A stretch of 6,053 bases of DNA from Solibacillus sp045640265. GTDB lineage: Bacteria; Bacillota; Bacilli; Bacillales_A; Planococcaceae. The notes beneath the pieces were generated by a model, which had not been told where the DNA came from, did no database searches, and worked only from the letters and a program-made list of their open reading frames with translations. Numbering within the stretch: position 1 is the first letter of the stretch; each line of letters begins with the position of its first letter. Below, piece by piece: positions 1-6,006 of the stretch. The DNA lies in NCBI GenBank assembly GCA_045640265.1, contig JAZUES010000204.1, forward strand, positions 1 to 6,053. Direction: 5' to 3'. A program made the translations under genes and the position numbers.

Positions 1-2612
1 ACGATATCACCAAACATTAAGTTAACACGAGAATACATTGTTTTCACTTCATCCCAGCGGTCACCCAGTCCAACTGCCTTCGCTTGTTGTTGTAGGTTAC
101 TATACTGACCACCTGGCATTTCATGAACATAAATTTCAGAATGCGGTGCGTTCATGCCACTTTCAAAGTCAACATAATACTTACGTACATCTTCCCAGTA
201 ATAAGAAAGTTTTTCTAAGCTATCAATATCCGCACGTATTTCACGCTCTGAATTTTTCATTGCATAATACAGAGAGTTTGCACTCGGTTGTGACGTTAAT
301 CCTGCCATTGAACCTAATGCTGTATCAATAATATCAACACCTGCTTCAATCGCTTTTGCATATAGGTAAATCCCATTACCACTTGTATCATGCGTGTGTA
401 AGTGAATCGGTAAATTTGTCGCCTCTTTTAACTCAGAAATTAAACGATAGGCTGCTTGTGGCTTAAGTAATCCCGCCATATCTTTAATTGCTAAAATATG
501 TGCACCAGTTGCCTCTAGCTCACGTGCCATATTTTTATAGTATTGCACGGTATATTTTGCGCGTGAATCCTCTAAAATATCACCTGTATAGCAAATGGCT
601 GCCTCTGCAATTTTTCCGCTGTTACGAACTTCATCAATCGCTACTTCCATCCCTTTAATCCAGTTGAGCGAGTCAAAAATACGGAATACGTCGACACCTG
701 ATGAAGCCGATTCTTGTATGAATTCACGAATTAAATTATCTGGATAATTCGTATAACCTACTGCATTGGCACCGCGCAATAACATTTGGAATAATACATT
801 CGGTACTTGCTTACGTAATTTTTCTAGACGTGCCCACGGGTCTTCTTTTAAGAAACGATACGCCACGTCAAATGTCGCGCCACCCCACAGTTCAAGTGAG
901 AAAAAATTATGCATTAATCGCGCTGTTTCATCGGCAATTTGATACATATCTTGTGAACGAACACGTGTAGCAAGAAGTGATTGATGTGCGTCACGGAAAG
1001 TTGTATCTGTTAAAAGAACATCTTGCTGCTCCTTAATCCATTTCACTAATCCGTCTGCACCCTGTGTATCTAAAATTTGTTTCGTTCCATTTAAAGGTGG
1101 AACAAGGAGATCCACTTTTGGCTTTTCTGGCTGTACAAAAATAGGTTTCGCGCGATTTTCTACACCTGGAAAACCATTTACTGTAACATTACCAATATAG
1201 TTCAATAACTTTGTTCCACGGTCTTTACGCTCTGGGAAATTGAATAACTCAGGTGTTGTGTCAATAAAGCTAGTGTCAAATGCGCCAGATAAGAACTTTT
1301 CATGTAAGACAACATTCTCTAAAAACGGAATATTCGTTTTGACACCACGAATACGGAATTCGCGCAAATTACGGTCCATTTTGGCAGCAGCTTCTGCGAA
1401 CGTCATACCCCATGTCGAAATTTTTACTAATAACGAATCATAGTATGGTGTCACTACCGCCCCCTGGAAGCCGTTTCCTGCATCTAAGCGAACCCCAAAG
1501 CCACCACTTGAGCGGTATACCATTAATTTCCCTGTATCTGGCATGAAGTCATTCGCAGCATCTTCTGTCGTTACACGCGATTGAATTGCATAGCCAAATA
1601 GTGGAATTTGATTTTGTACTGGAATTCCGACCTCTTTTGAATGAATATCGAGACCTTGCGCTACTTTAATTTGTGCATGGACAATATCAATTCCTGTAAT
1701 CATTTCTGTAATCGTATGCTCTACTTGAATACGCGGATTAACTTCGATGAAATAAAACTCTTCGCCCGCTACTAAAAATTCCACAGTTCCCGCATTAATA
1801 TATGCAACGTTTGTCATTAACTTAACTGCTGCATCACAAATACGGTTACGTAACTCTGCTGAAATCGAATTTGACGGTGCAATTTCTACCACTTTTTGAT
1901 GACGACGTTGAATCGAACAATCACGCTCATATAAATGTACGATGTTTCCGTGCGTATCACCTATAATTTGAACTTCAATATGCTTCGGTTTAATAATCGC
2001 TTTTTCGACATACACCTCATCAGAGCCGAATGCTGCTTTTGCTTCTGATTTTGCACGTTCATAAGAAGATGCTAATTCTTCTTTTGTTTGAACAAGGCGC
2101 ATTCCACGACCACCGCCACCAAGTGCTGCTTTGATCATGACTGGATAACCGTACTTATCCGCAAAGTCTTTTACTTCATCCAAGCTACCCACTGGACCAT
2201 CTGTACCTGGAATAACAGGAATGTCTGCTGCTATAGCTTGTGTGCGCGCCTTTACTTTATCACCAAACATGTCTAAATGTGCTGAAGTAGGACCGATAAA
2301 CTGGATTCCTTCTTCTTCACAACGACGCGCAAACATTAAATTTTCAGATAAAAAACCATATCCGGGGTGAATCGCATCGACATTTGCTTCTTTTGCAATT
2401 TCAATGATTCCCTCAATATCTAAATAAGCATCGATTGGTTTTTTTCCAACCCCTACAATGTAAGCTTCATCCGCTTTATAGCGGTGATACGAACCACTAT
2501 CTTCACGAGAATAGATGGCAACCGTATTAATATGTAATTCATTACATGCACGTAAAATACGAATTGCAATTTCCCCACGGTTTGCCACTAAAATCTTTTT
2601 GATCGATTTCAT
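1..2612 (-). CDS. pycA: Pyruvate carboxylase, N-terminal 870 residues (C-terminus beyond left edge)
   Basis: Biotin-dependent cytosolic enzyme that carboxylates pyruvate to oxaloacetate with ATP and bicarbonate, the main anaplerotic step. I translated the frame by hand from the ATG at 2612 to the left edge: 870 codons, no stop or frameshift. The biotin carboxylase domain fills roughly residues 1-450: FGDK (K119), the glycine-rich ATP loop GGGGRGM (165-171), CSIQRRHQK (232-240), EVNPRIQVEH (290-299, probable catalytic E298) and probable active-site R346. A linker with YIGNVTVNGFPG (472-483) follows. The carboxyltransferase domain starts near DTTFRDAHQS (536-545). Its metal-site residues are all present: D541, K710 in AIKDMAGLLKP (the lysine that is carbamylated in this family) and H739/H741 in HLHTHDTSG. 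About 275 further residues, including the biotinyl domain, should lie off the left edge. The start follows a GGGGAG ribosome site 16 bases after ftsW, so co-transcription with ftsW is likely. Confidence 0.98.
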   Translation of the reverse strand, partial: MKSIKKILVANRGEIAIRILRACNELHINTVAIYSREDSGSYHRYKADEAYIVGVGKKPIDAYLDIEGIIEIAKEANVDAIHPGYGFLSENLMFARRCEEEGIQFIGPTSAHLDMFGDKVKARTQAIAADIPVIPGTDGPVGSLDEVKDFADKYGYPVMIKAALGGGGRGMRLVQTKEELASSYERAKSEAKAAFGSDEVYVEKAIIKPKHIEVQIIGDTHGNIVHLYERDCSIQRRHQKVVEIAPSNSISAELRNRICDAAVKLMTNVAYINAGTVEFLVAGEEFYFIEVNPRIQVEHTITEMITGIDIVHAQIKVAQGLDIHSKEVGIPVQNQIPLFGYAIQSRVTTEDAANDFMPDTGKLMVYRSSGGFGVRLDAGNGFQGAVVTPYYDSLLVKISTWGMTFAEAAAKMDRNLREFRIRGVKTNIPFLENVVLHEKFLSGAFDTSFIDTTPELFNFPERKDRGTKLLNYIGNVTVNGFPGVENRAKPIFVQPEKPKVDLLVPPLNGTKQILDTQGADGLVKWIKEQQDVLLTDTTFRDAHQSLLATRVRSQDMYQIADETARLMHNFFSLELWGGATFDVAYRFLKEDPWARLEKLRKQVPNVLFQMLLRGANAVGYTNYPDNLIREFIQESASSGVDVFRIFDSLNWIKGMEVAIDEVRNSGKIAEAAICYTGDILEDSRAKYTVQYYKNMARELEATGAHILAIKDMAGLLKPQAAYRLISELKEATNLPIHLHTHDTSGNGIYLYAKAIEAGVDIIDTALGSMAGLTSQPSANSLYYAMKNSEREIRADIDSLEKLSYYWEDVRKYYVDFESGMNAPHSEIYVHEMPGGQYSNLQQQAKAVGLGDRWDEVKTMYSRVNLMFGDI

Positions 2613-2628
2613 TTCTCCCCAACCCCCA
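2613..2628 (-). promoter_or_regulatory. ftsW-pycA junction with the pycA ribosome binding site
   Basis: Read on the minus strand, the 16 bases between the ftsW stop and the pycA start are almost all purine or G (TGGGGGTTGGGGAGAA). GGGGAG lies 2 bases before the pycA ATG and GGGGG lies further upstream, so either could pair with the anti-Shine-Dalgarno sequence, the closer one with unusually short spacing. There is no room here for a promoter or terminator, so pycA is either read through from ftsW or served by a promoter inside ftsW. Confidence 0.7.
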
Positions 2629-3807
2629 TTACTTTCTTTTTTCTAATTTGTGATGTGTAGAGACATTAATTAAAATGCCTATTGCTACTGAAAGCAATAA
2701 TATAGAAGTACCGCCATAGCTAATAAAAGGTAGCGTTACTCCGGTTAACGGGATAATTCCCGATAGACCACCTAAATTAATAAAAGTTTGTAATCCTATC
2801 CAAGTAGAAATGCCCGTTGCAAGCATACGTGCTAACGGATCTTTTGTTGCCATTGCAACATAAAAACCTCGCATGACAATAAAGCCTAAACCTAAAATTA
2901 CGATTGATACCCCTAACAATCCTAACTCTTCAGCAATAATTGCCATAATAAAGTCGGTTTGTGGCTCTGGAATATAGCCGAGTTTTTGAATGGATTGTCC
3001 TAAACCCTTACCTTCTATGCCACCAGAACCAATCGCATAATAACCATTAACAACTTGATATCCTGCACCTTTTGCATAAGCAAATGGATCTAAGTATGAA
3101 GTAAAGCGGCCCATACGACCTACTGTTGAAATTGAGTCCCATTTCACAATTAATAATGCACCGACTAAAACAATCCCTAAGCCACTTAGTAAGCCAAAAA
3201 TTCTTAACAGTGTTTTTCCCTTTAATCCGCTTGAAAGTACGACTGCCATAGCAATAACGAAAATAATCATTAAAGCACCTAAGTCGGTTTCTATTGCAAC
3301 ACAACCCAAGATGAATAACCACATTCCTAGTGGAAAAGATATATCATCAAATTTTAATAGCTGCATCGTACCTTTATTCAACCCTTTACGATAAAAAGTA
3401 CCCGCAAAGAATATAATAATAAATAATTTAGCAAACTCTGAAGGTTGGAAGTTCATTAATCCAAACAAACTAATCCAACTTTGAGAACCCGTTTCAGCTT
3501 TACCATGTCCTGCAAAAGTTACCCATAATTCTAATACAATCATGATGACCATTAACGGTACTAAAAGCTTTTTACTTTTCAAATTTCGATATGGCATAAT
3601 CACAGCCATCACAAAAACAAGCAACGCTAGAATAATATTAGCCACTTGCTTATTATAATAGTAATTTGGCTCCGCACCCTTATAAACTATTGCTACCCAA
3701 ATGCTTGAACTATAGATCATAACAAGCCCAAATAACATTAAGAAAATGTATACAAATAGCAAGCCATAATCAAAATTCCGAAAATAATTTTTAAAATATA
3801 GTTTCAT
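2629..3807 (-). CDS. ftsW: FtsW, SEDS-family septal peptidoglycan glycosyltransferase
   Basis: Integral membrane protein that polymerises lipid II into glycan strands at the division septum, working with a class B penicillin-binding protein. It has 392 residues, close to the usual family length, with about ten hydrophobic segments (for example 14-34, 54-72, 79-99, 177-195, 201-222, 358-382). SEDS hallmarks are clear: W111 in GSQSWISL, QPSEFAK (121-127), ETDLG (173-177), the extracellular IPEPQTDFIMAI with D285 as the likely catalytic aspartate, and the C-terminal family signature IIPLTGVTLPFISYGGTS (351-368). RodA and SpoVE are paralogues. FtsW is preferred because its neighbours are ylaN and pycA, the B. 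subtilis ftsW context. The ATG at 3807 is preceded by GAGG with 8 bases of spacing. No promoter is visible in the short gap to ylaN, which holds a strong terminator instead. Confidence 0.95.
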   Translation of the reverse strand: MKLYFKNYFRNFDYGLLFVYIFLMLFGLVMIYSSSIWVAIVYKGAEPNYYYNKQVANIILALLVFVMAVIMPYRNLKSKKLLVPLMVIMIVLELWVTFAGHGKAETGSQSWISLFGLMNFQPSEFAKLFIIIFFAGTFYRKGLNKGTMQLLKFDDISFPLGMWLFILGCVAIETDLGALMIIFVIAMAVVLSSGLKGKTLLRIFGLLSGLGIVLVGALLIVKWDSISTVGRMGRFTSYLDPFAYAKGAGYQVVNGYYAIGSGGIEGKGLGQSIQKLGYIPEPQTDFIMAIIAEELGLLGVSIVILGLGFIVMRGFYVAMATKDPLARMLATGISTWIGLQTFINLGGLSGIIPLTGVTLPFISYGGTSILLLSVAIGILINVSTHHKLEKRK

Positions 3808-3815
3808 ATACCGAA

Positions 3816-3819
3816 CCTC
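3816..3819 (-). promoter_or_regulatory. ftsW ribosome binding site
   Basis: The minus strand reads GAGG followed by 8 bases and then the ftsW ATG, which supports the chosen start. The site lies only 8 bases after the T-run of the upstream terminator, so termination would release the transcript just before ftsW translation signals are made. Confidence 0.7.
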
Positions 3820-3827
3820 ATTTTTTG

Positions 3828-3865
3828 AAAAAAAAACTCAAACGCACAATTGCGGTTTGAGTTTT
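3828..3865 (-). terminator. Strong intrinsic terminator between ylaN and ftsW
   Basis: A perfect 11-bp inverted repeat, AAAACTCAAAC (3833-3843) against GTTTGAGTTTT (3855-3865), encloses an 11-base loop in which two more G-C pairs can form. Read on the minus strand, the hairpin is followed by an uninterrupted run of nine T (3836 down to 3828, partly inside the stem). It begins a few bases after the ylaN stop. The plus-strand side is also T-rich (TTTTCTTTTATTT), so some bidirectional activity is possible, but no plus-strand gene ends here. Confidence 0.9.
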
Positions 3866-3868
3866 CTT

Positions 3869-4150
3869 TTATTTCTCTGTATACGCATCATGTAATAAAG
3901 AAAGTTCTTTCTCTAGCGAGTCTAGAATTTTCTTCCCTTGCTCACGTTCAATTAAGCCTAGTTTCGCTGCAAATTCAATTTCACGTGATAAGCCAAACAT
4001 TTGTGTATCTAAAACCTCTTCATATAATGGACAAGATGGCATTGTCAAGTTATCCATTTGTACGCGAATTAGTTGAGCAATTTTATCTGCATCCGCAATT
4101 AATAGCTCTAACGCTTTTTCCTGAAAGGAAGCTTGTGCTTTCGTATCCAT
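3869..4150 (-). CDS. ylaN: YlaN, UPF0358 family small helical protein
   Basis: A 93-residue cytosolic protein with no membrane segment and high predicted helix content. The core LIRVQMDNLTMPSCPLYEEV, continuing through LDTQMFGLSREIEFAAKLGL (together about residues 27-66), closely matches what I recall of B. subtilis YlaN. From the literature, not from this sequence: YlaN was listed as essential in B. subtilis, and later work in B. subtilis and Staphylococcus aureus links it to iron limitation through binding Fe(II) and the repressor Fur. Only ATG 4150 fits, because the frame upstream holds an in-frame TAG and no ATG, GTG or TTG between. The ribosome site is a G-run (GGGGG, 4158-4162, spacing 7), not a classic AGGAGG. 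The gene appears monocistronic because a strong terminator follows directly. Confidence 0.95.
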   Translation of the reverse strand: MDTKAQASFQEKALELLIADADKIAQLIRVQMDNLTMPSCPLYEEVLDTQMFGLSREIEFAAKLGLIEREQGKKILDSLEKELSLLHDAYTEK

Positions 4151-4195
4151 GAGGACGCCCCCATCTATGATATTTCTTCGATTCTATCTTAATAA

Positions 4196-4213
4196 AGTGT
4201 ATCTTTTTACACT
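4196..4213. repeat. Inverted repeat AGTGTA-N6-TACACT, possible operator
   Basis: Perfect 6-bp arms (4196-4201 and 4208-4213) flank a 6-base spacer. One arm coincides with the predicted ylaN -10 box, so a bound protein would block the promoter. It does not resemble a Fur box or a CodY box. No long T-run follows on either strand in the position expected of a terminator, which makes a DNA-binding site the more natural reading. Confidence 0.4.
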
Positions 4214-4224
4214 AAAAATTGCAA
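4196..4224 (-). promoter_or_regulatory. Candidate sigma-A promoter for ylaN, with an inverted repeat over the -10
   Basis: On the minus strand, TTGCAA (4224-4219) and TACACT (4201-4196) are separated by 17 bases, each matching the sigma-A consensus at 4 of 6 positions. The start site would be near 4189, giving a leader of about 38 bases. The -10 hexamer is one arm of the perfect repeat AGTGTA-N6-TACACT (4196-4213). A second -10-like hexamer, TAGAAT (4186-4181), lacks a convincing -35 partner. Confidence 0.5.
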
Positions 4225-4243
4225 GCGTCTTTGTATGTTTTAC

Positions 4244-4277
4244 ATTCAATTCAATTATATTTCTTTCTCAATTGAAT
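4244..4277. repeat. TCAATT repeat cluster and 8-bp inverted repeat upstream of ylaL
   Basis: TCAATT occurs three times: 4246-4251, 4251-4256 (head to tail, sharing one base) and 4268-4273. The third is part of the 8-bp palindrome TCAATTGA (4268-4275). ATTCAATT (4244-4251) and AATTGAAT (4270-4277) form a perfect inverted repeat with an 18-base spacer. The cluster ends 5 bases before the ylaL -10 box, covering the -35 and upstream region. Some clustering is expected in AT-rich DNA. Confidence 0.35.
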
Positions 4278-4282
4278 CGCGC

Positions 4283-4288
4283 TATAAT
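4283..4288 (+). promoter_or_regulatory. -10 box (TATAAT) of the ylaL-ylaI promoter
   Basis: A consensus TATAAT lies 32 bases before the ylaL ATG, placing the start site near 4295 with a leader of about 26 bases. The matching -35 region (about 4259-4266) is a T-rich stretch with a poor consensus match, and there is no extended TGn element. The promoter is therefore either weak or dependent on an activator. Confidence 0.55.
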
Positions 4289-4305
4289 AAGGAAGGATAA
4301 AAGCT

Positions 4306-4312
4306 AAGGGGG
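4306..4312 (+). promoter_or_regulatory. ylaL ribosome binding site
   Basis: AAGGGGG lies 8 bases before the ATG at 4321. Together with the TATAAT box just upstream, it fixes the ylaL start. It is another G-run type site, like those of ylaN and pycA in this window. Confidence 0.7.
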
Positions 4313-4320
4313 ACTTACTC

Positions 4321-4821
4321 ATGGTCGAAACAATTATTCCAATTAAAGGTGCAGTCAAATACCAATTGACATTAGATCCAACAGTATGGATTTTTGATGA
4401 TCGTAAACTTGATTTGACTACATATTTCCATACAGAAAAAGTAGAAGAAGATGACGAAAAATATTTACGTGCTATGGGGAAACACTGGTCACGTGAAATT
4501 ATGGAAGGCGCTGTATTCCCTCCAACATTAAAAACTGAGCGTAAATTTGACCGTAAAGGTATGATGACAGGCACATTCGGAATAGAAATTAAACCGTTCC
4601 TAAAAAATGCCGTTATTAACGCTGACGCAACAGAGGTTGTGTTTGAATGCACAGCTGATAAAGAAGTTATTTTTCCATTAGAACAAGCAAAAAACTTCAT
4701 TTTTAAATTTTGTCAAGATGGTAAACCTCTTTCAGAGGACGGGCCTGTTCACTTATTATTCGGTGATGGCTCTAATATCGAAAACCCAATTAAAAACATT
4801 CGTGCAATTCGCATCCAATAG
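4321..4821 (+). CDS. ylaL: YlaL-like conserved protein of unknown function
   Basis: A soluble 166-residue protein with no signal peptide, membrane segment or lipobox. I do not recognise a catalytic motif. Visible features are LDPTVWIFDDRKLDL (18-32), an acidic patch EEDDE (42-46), a basic middle KTERKFDRKG (71-80), and a C-terminal block VHLLFGDGSNIENPIKNI (143-160). The alternating hydrophobic pattern suggests a mostly beta fold. The name YlaL rests on my memory of the B. subtilis neighbourhood (ylaI, ylaL, ylaN, ftsW, pycA) and on the overall length; I cannot verify it residue by residue. It is divergent from ylaN and followed by ylaI after an 11-base gap, so the two are probably one transcript. 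No function should be inferred. Confidence 0.85.
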   Translation: MVETIIPIKGAVKYQLTLDPTVWIFDDRKLDLTTYFHTEKVEEDDEKYLRAMGKHWSREIMEGAVFPPTLKTERKFDRKGMMTGTFGIEIKPFLKNAVINADATEVVFECTADKEVIFPLEQAKNFIFKFCQDGKPLSEDGPVHLLFGDGSNIENPIKNIRAIRIQ

Positions 4822-4825
4822 GAGG
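4820..4825 (+). promoter_or_regulatory. ylaI ribosome binding site overlapping the ylaL stop codon
   Basis: A perfect AGGAGG lies 7 bases before the ylaI ATG. Its first two bases are the last two of the ylaL TAG stop. Ribosomes terminating on ylaL are therefore placed directly on the ylaI start signal, which supports translational coupling. Confidence 0.8.
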
Positions 4826-4832
4826 TTGCTTC

Positions 4833-5036
4833 ATGCGAGTAAAATGTGTTATTTGTGATACAATACATGATTTACCCAATGATTTACCTTTAGCAAAAAG
4901 ATTGCGCAATCGTCCTATTCACACATTTATGTGCCCTACTTGCTCACAACGCATTTCAGAAAACACAGAAAAACGTTTGAATACAGGAAAATTCCGCTTT
5001 TTTAGAACGTCTTCCAAAGTTGATGAAGAATTTTAA
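4833..5036 (+). CDS. ylaI: YlaI-like zinc-ribbon protein (DUF2197 family)
   Basis: A 67-residue protein with two cysteine pairs, CVIC (5-8) and CPTC (34-37), spaced as in a zinc ribbon that would bind one Zn(II). Between and after them lies the basic stretch AKRLRNRPIHTFMCPTC (21-37), then KRLNTGKFRFFR (47-58), which match my recollection of B. subtilis YlaI. The function is unknown. A small basic zinc ribbon could bind RNA, DNA or a partner protein, but nothing here decides which. The start is secure because of the perfect AGGAGG. It is probably translated from the ylaL transcript and ends just before a strong terminator. Confidence 0.9.
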   Translation: MRVKCVICDTIHDLPNDLPLAKRLRNRPIHTFMCPTCSQRISENTEKRLNTGKFRFFRTSSKVDEEF

Positions 5037-5044
5037 TTGAACCA

Positions 5045-5083
5045 AAAAAGCGACGACCCTTCAATTTGGGCTCGTCGCTTTTT
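5045..5083. terminator. Bidirectional intrinsic terminator between convergent genes
   Basis: GCGACGA (5050-5056) pairs with TCGTCGC (5072-5078). The stem can extend inward with CCC (5057-5059) against GGG (5068-5070), leaving one bulged C, and outward through an A-run (5044-5049) against a T-run (5079-5083). T-runs follow the hairpin on both strands, so it can end the ylaL-ylaI transcript and the convergent gene whose stop codon is at 5091. Confidence 0.93.
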
Positions 5084-5090
5084 ATTTATA

Positions 5091-5729
5091 TTAAAAATCA
5101 AACTTTTGTTTATGGAATTTGAAATCGATAAAGCTATCTGCATCAATTTTGCTTAGTTGGAAGAAGTTTCGCACTTCTGTTTTAATTCCATCAAAAACGC
5201 CTTCCTCATCTACTACATACGCTTCAATTGCAACTGGAATTTCACCAAATTGTGCCTTTAACGTATCTGCAATTTGTTGCGCAGTTTCTACTGTTATGTC
5301 TTGCTCCACTAATAAATGAATTGCTGCCTTTTTAACTTTTGCATCTTCTAGTGCAATCTCTTCTTGTAATCCATCTTGGAAAACATTAGACATAACCATT
5401 GTCTCTTCACCAACAATTGGTTGAATTAATTCGTTTACTTTGACATTTACGTTTTCAGCATAATACTCACCTGAATAGTCACGATCTTTTGAAACAAAGT
5501 CATAGACAATTTTTGACTTCTCAGACTGTACTGTAATGTCAAAATCATCATTAATTGCGCCAACTGTTGATTTTGTAGGGACGAATTGATCATTATAAAT
5601 TTTGCTTAATTCTGCTGCTGCTTTATCTTCATTTTTTGCTGTTAACACTGCTGGTACAAAAATGATGCAGCTAATAATAACAAGTGCTAATCCAACACTG
5701 ATAATAACTTGTTTTTTTGTAAAATGCAT
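5091..5729 (-). CDS. Unrecognised membrane-anchored extracytoplasmic protein
   Basis: I do not recognise this 212-residue protein. It has a short basic N-terminus (KK at 5-6) and one long hydrophobic segment (about 8-30), followed by a polar, acidic domain (31-212), which predicts a single-pass anchor with the domain outside the membrane. IISC (18-21) formally fits the lipobox pattern, but hydrophobic residues IIFVPAVL continue after C21, which is unusual for a mature lipoprotein, so a signal anchor is more likely. The domain has two parts: a probable beta region (60-115) and an amphipathic helical stretch (128-162) leading into IPVAIEAYVVDEEGVFDGI (164-182). No catalytic motif is seen. ATG 5729 has GGAG at 9-base spacing (a nearer GAGG is only 3 bases away). 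The gene is monocistronic, with its own promoter and a shared terminator. Confidence 0.88.
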   Translation of the reverse strand: MHFTKKQVIISVGLALVIISCIIFVPAVLTAKNEDKAAAELSKIYNDQFVPTKSTVGAINDDFDITVQSEKSKIVYDFVSKDRDYSGEYYAENVNVKVNELIQPIVGEETMVMSNVFQDGLQEEIALEDAKVKKAAIHLLVEQDITVETAQQIADTLKAQFGEIPVAIEAYVVDEEGVFDGIKTEVRNFFQLSKIDADSFIDFKFHKQKFDF

Positions 5730-5769
5730 TTTCCTCTACTCCATTTACTTTATTTCATCTCAACTATAA

Positions 5770-5799
5770 ATTATACCGTTTTAGAATCCCTTTTCGCAA
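5770..5799 (-). promoter_or_regulatory. Sigma-A type promoter for the 212-residue membrane protein
   Basis: On the minus strand, TTGCGA (5799-5794, 4 of 6 consensus) and a perfect TATAAT (5775-5770) are separated by 18 bases. The start site would be near 5763, giving a leader of about 34 bases before the ATG at 5729. The perfect -10 and near-ideal spacing suggest housekeeping expression. Confidence 0.65.
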
Positions 5800-5876
5800 T
5801 TAAACGCACTGGTTTGAAGAACAGATTCATGTCAAATAATGCGAAATGGTGTCTTTTCTTATGTGGAAATCCTTTG

Positions 5877-5895
5877 ATTAAACAGCTGCTTTAAT
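5877..5895. repeat. Short AT-rich palindrome around CAGCTG
   Basis: ATTAAA (5877-5882) and TTTAAT (5890-5895) are perfect inverted arms around CAGCTGC, itself nearly palindromic. It lies alone in the intergenic region between the two divergent genes. It is too AT-rich to be a good terminator and has no following T-run. It may be a protein-binding site or chance. Confidence 0.25.
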
Positions 5896-5904
5896 TTGTT
5901 CATC

Positions 5905-5931
5905 ATACGTGAATTCGCTTACGCATAGTAT
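5905..5931 (+). promoter_or_regulatory. Possible sporulation (sigma-E/K-like) promoter for the right-edge gene
   Basis: ATA (5905-5907) is followed after 16 bases by CATAGTAT (5924-5931), which resembles the CATAnnnT -10 element used by the mother-cell sporulation sigma factors. A transcript would start near 5938 and reach the gene at 6007 after about 70 bases. No convincing sigma-A pair was found at this place. The consensus is short and AT-rich, so chance matches are frequent. Confidence 0.25.
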
Positions 5932-5993
5932 ATAGGAAGGCCCTTAACAATATTCAATTTGATGGGATATTAAATTATTTTAAAAATGATAAA

Positions 5994-6000
5994 AAGGGTG
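5994..6000 (+). promoter_or_regulatory. Ribosome binding site of the right-edge gene
   Basis: AAGGGTG lies 6 bases before the ATG at 6007. It is a moderate match to the Shine-Dalgarno sequence at normal spacing and is the main support for calling a gene start there. Confidence 0.5.
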
Positions 6001-6006
6001 AAAATA

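Noticed and set aside
38..331. Plus-strand 97-codon ORF
   Set aside because: It lies wholly inside the well-supported pycA frame on the other strand and has no ribosome site. The plus-strand ORFs at 1240-1443 and 2088-2276 are rejected for the same reason.
1..2612. Possible frameshift or decay in pycA
   Set aside because: I translated all 870 codons. The frame is uninterrupted and every biotin carboxylase and carboxyltransferase motif expected in this part is intact.
3047..3322. Minus-strand 91-codon ORF inside ftsW
   Set aside because: It is a second frame of ftsW, where the ftsW frame carries conserved SEDS motifs. The product is rich in Cys and Arg, typical of a shadow frame.
3850..4152. 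Plus-strand 100-codon ORF opposite ylaN
   Set aside because: It begins inside the terminator and is the antisense of ylaN, a clear family member.
4251..4700. Minus-strand 149-codon ORF opposite ylaL
   Set aside because: It is antisense to ylaL, which has a promoter, a ribosome site and a tightly linked downstream gene. The Ser/Asn-rich product looks like a shadow frame.
5119..5319. Plus-strand 66-codon ORF opposite the 212-residue membrane protein
   Set aside because: It lies inside a better supported gene and has no ribosome site.
5091..5729. Calling this gene ylaJ from its position beside ylaI
   Set aside because: The protein lacks a normal lipoprotein signal and I cannot see the YhcN/YlaJ family motifs, so position alone is not enough.
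5709..5894. Plus-strand 61-codon ORF spanning the intergenic region at 5730-5894
   Set aside because: It starts inside the opposite gene after a poly-T stretch with no ribosome site, and it runs through that gene's promoter. I judge it non-coding.
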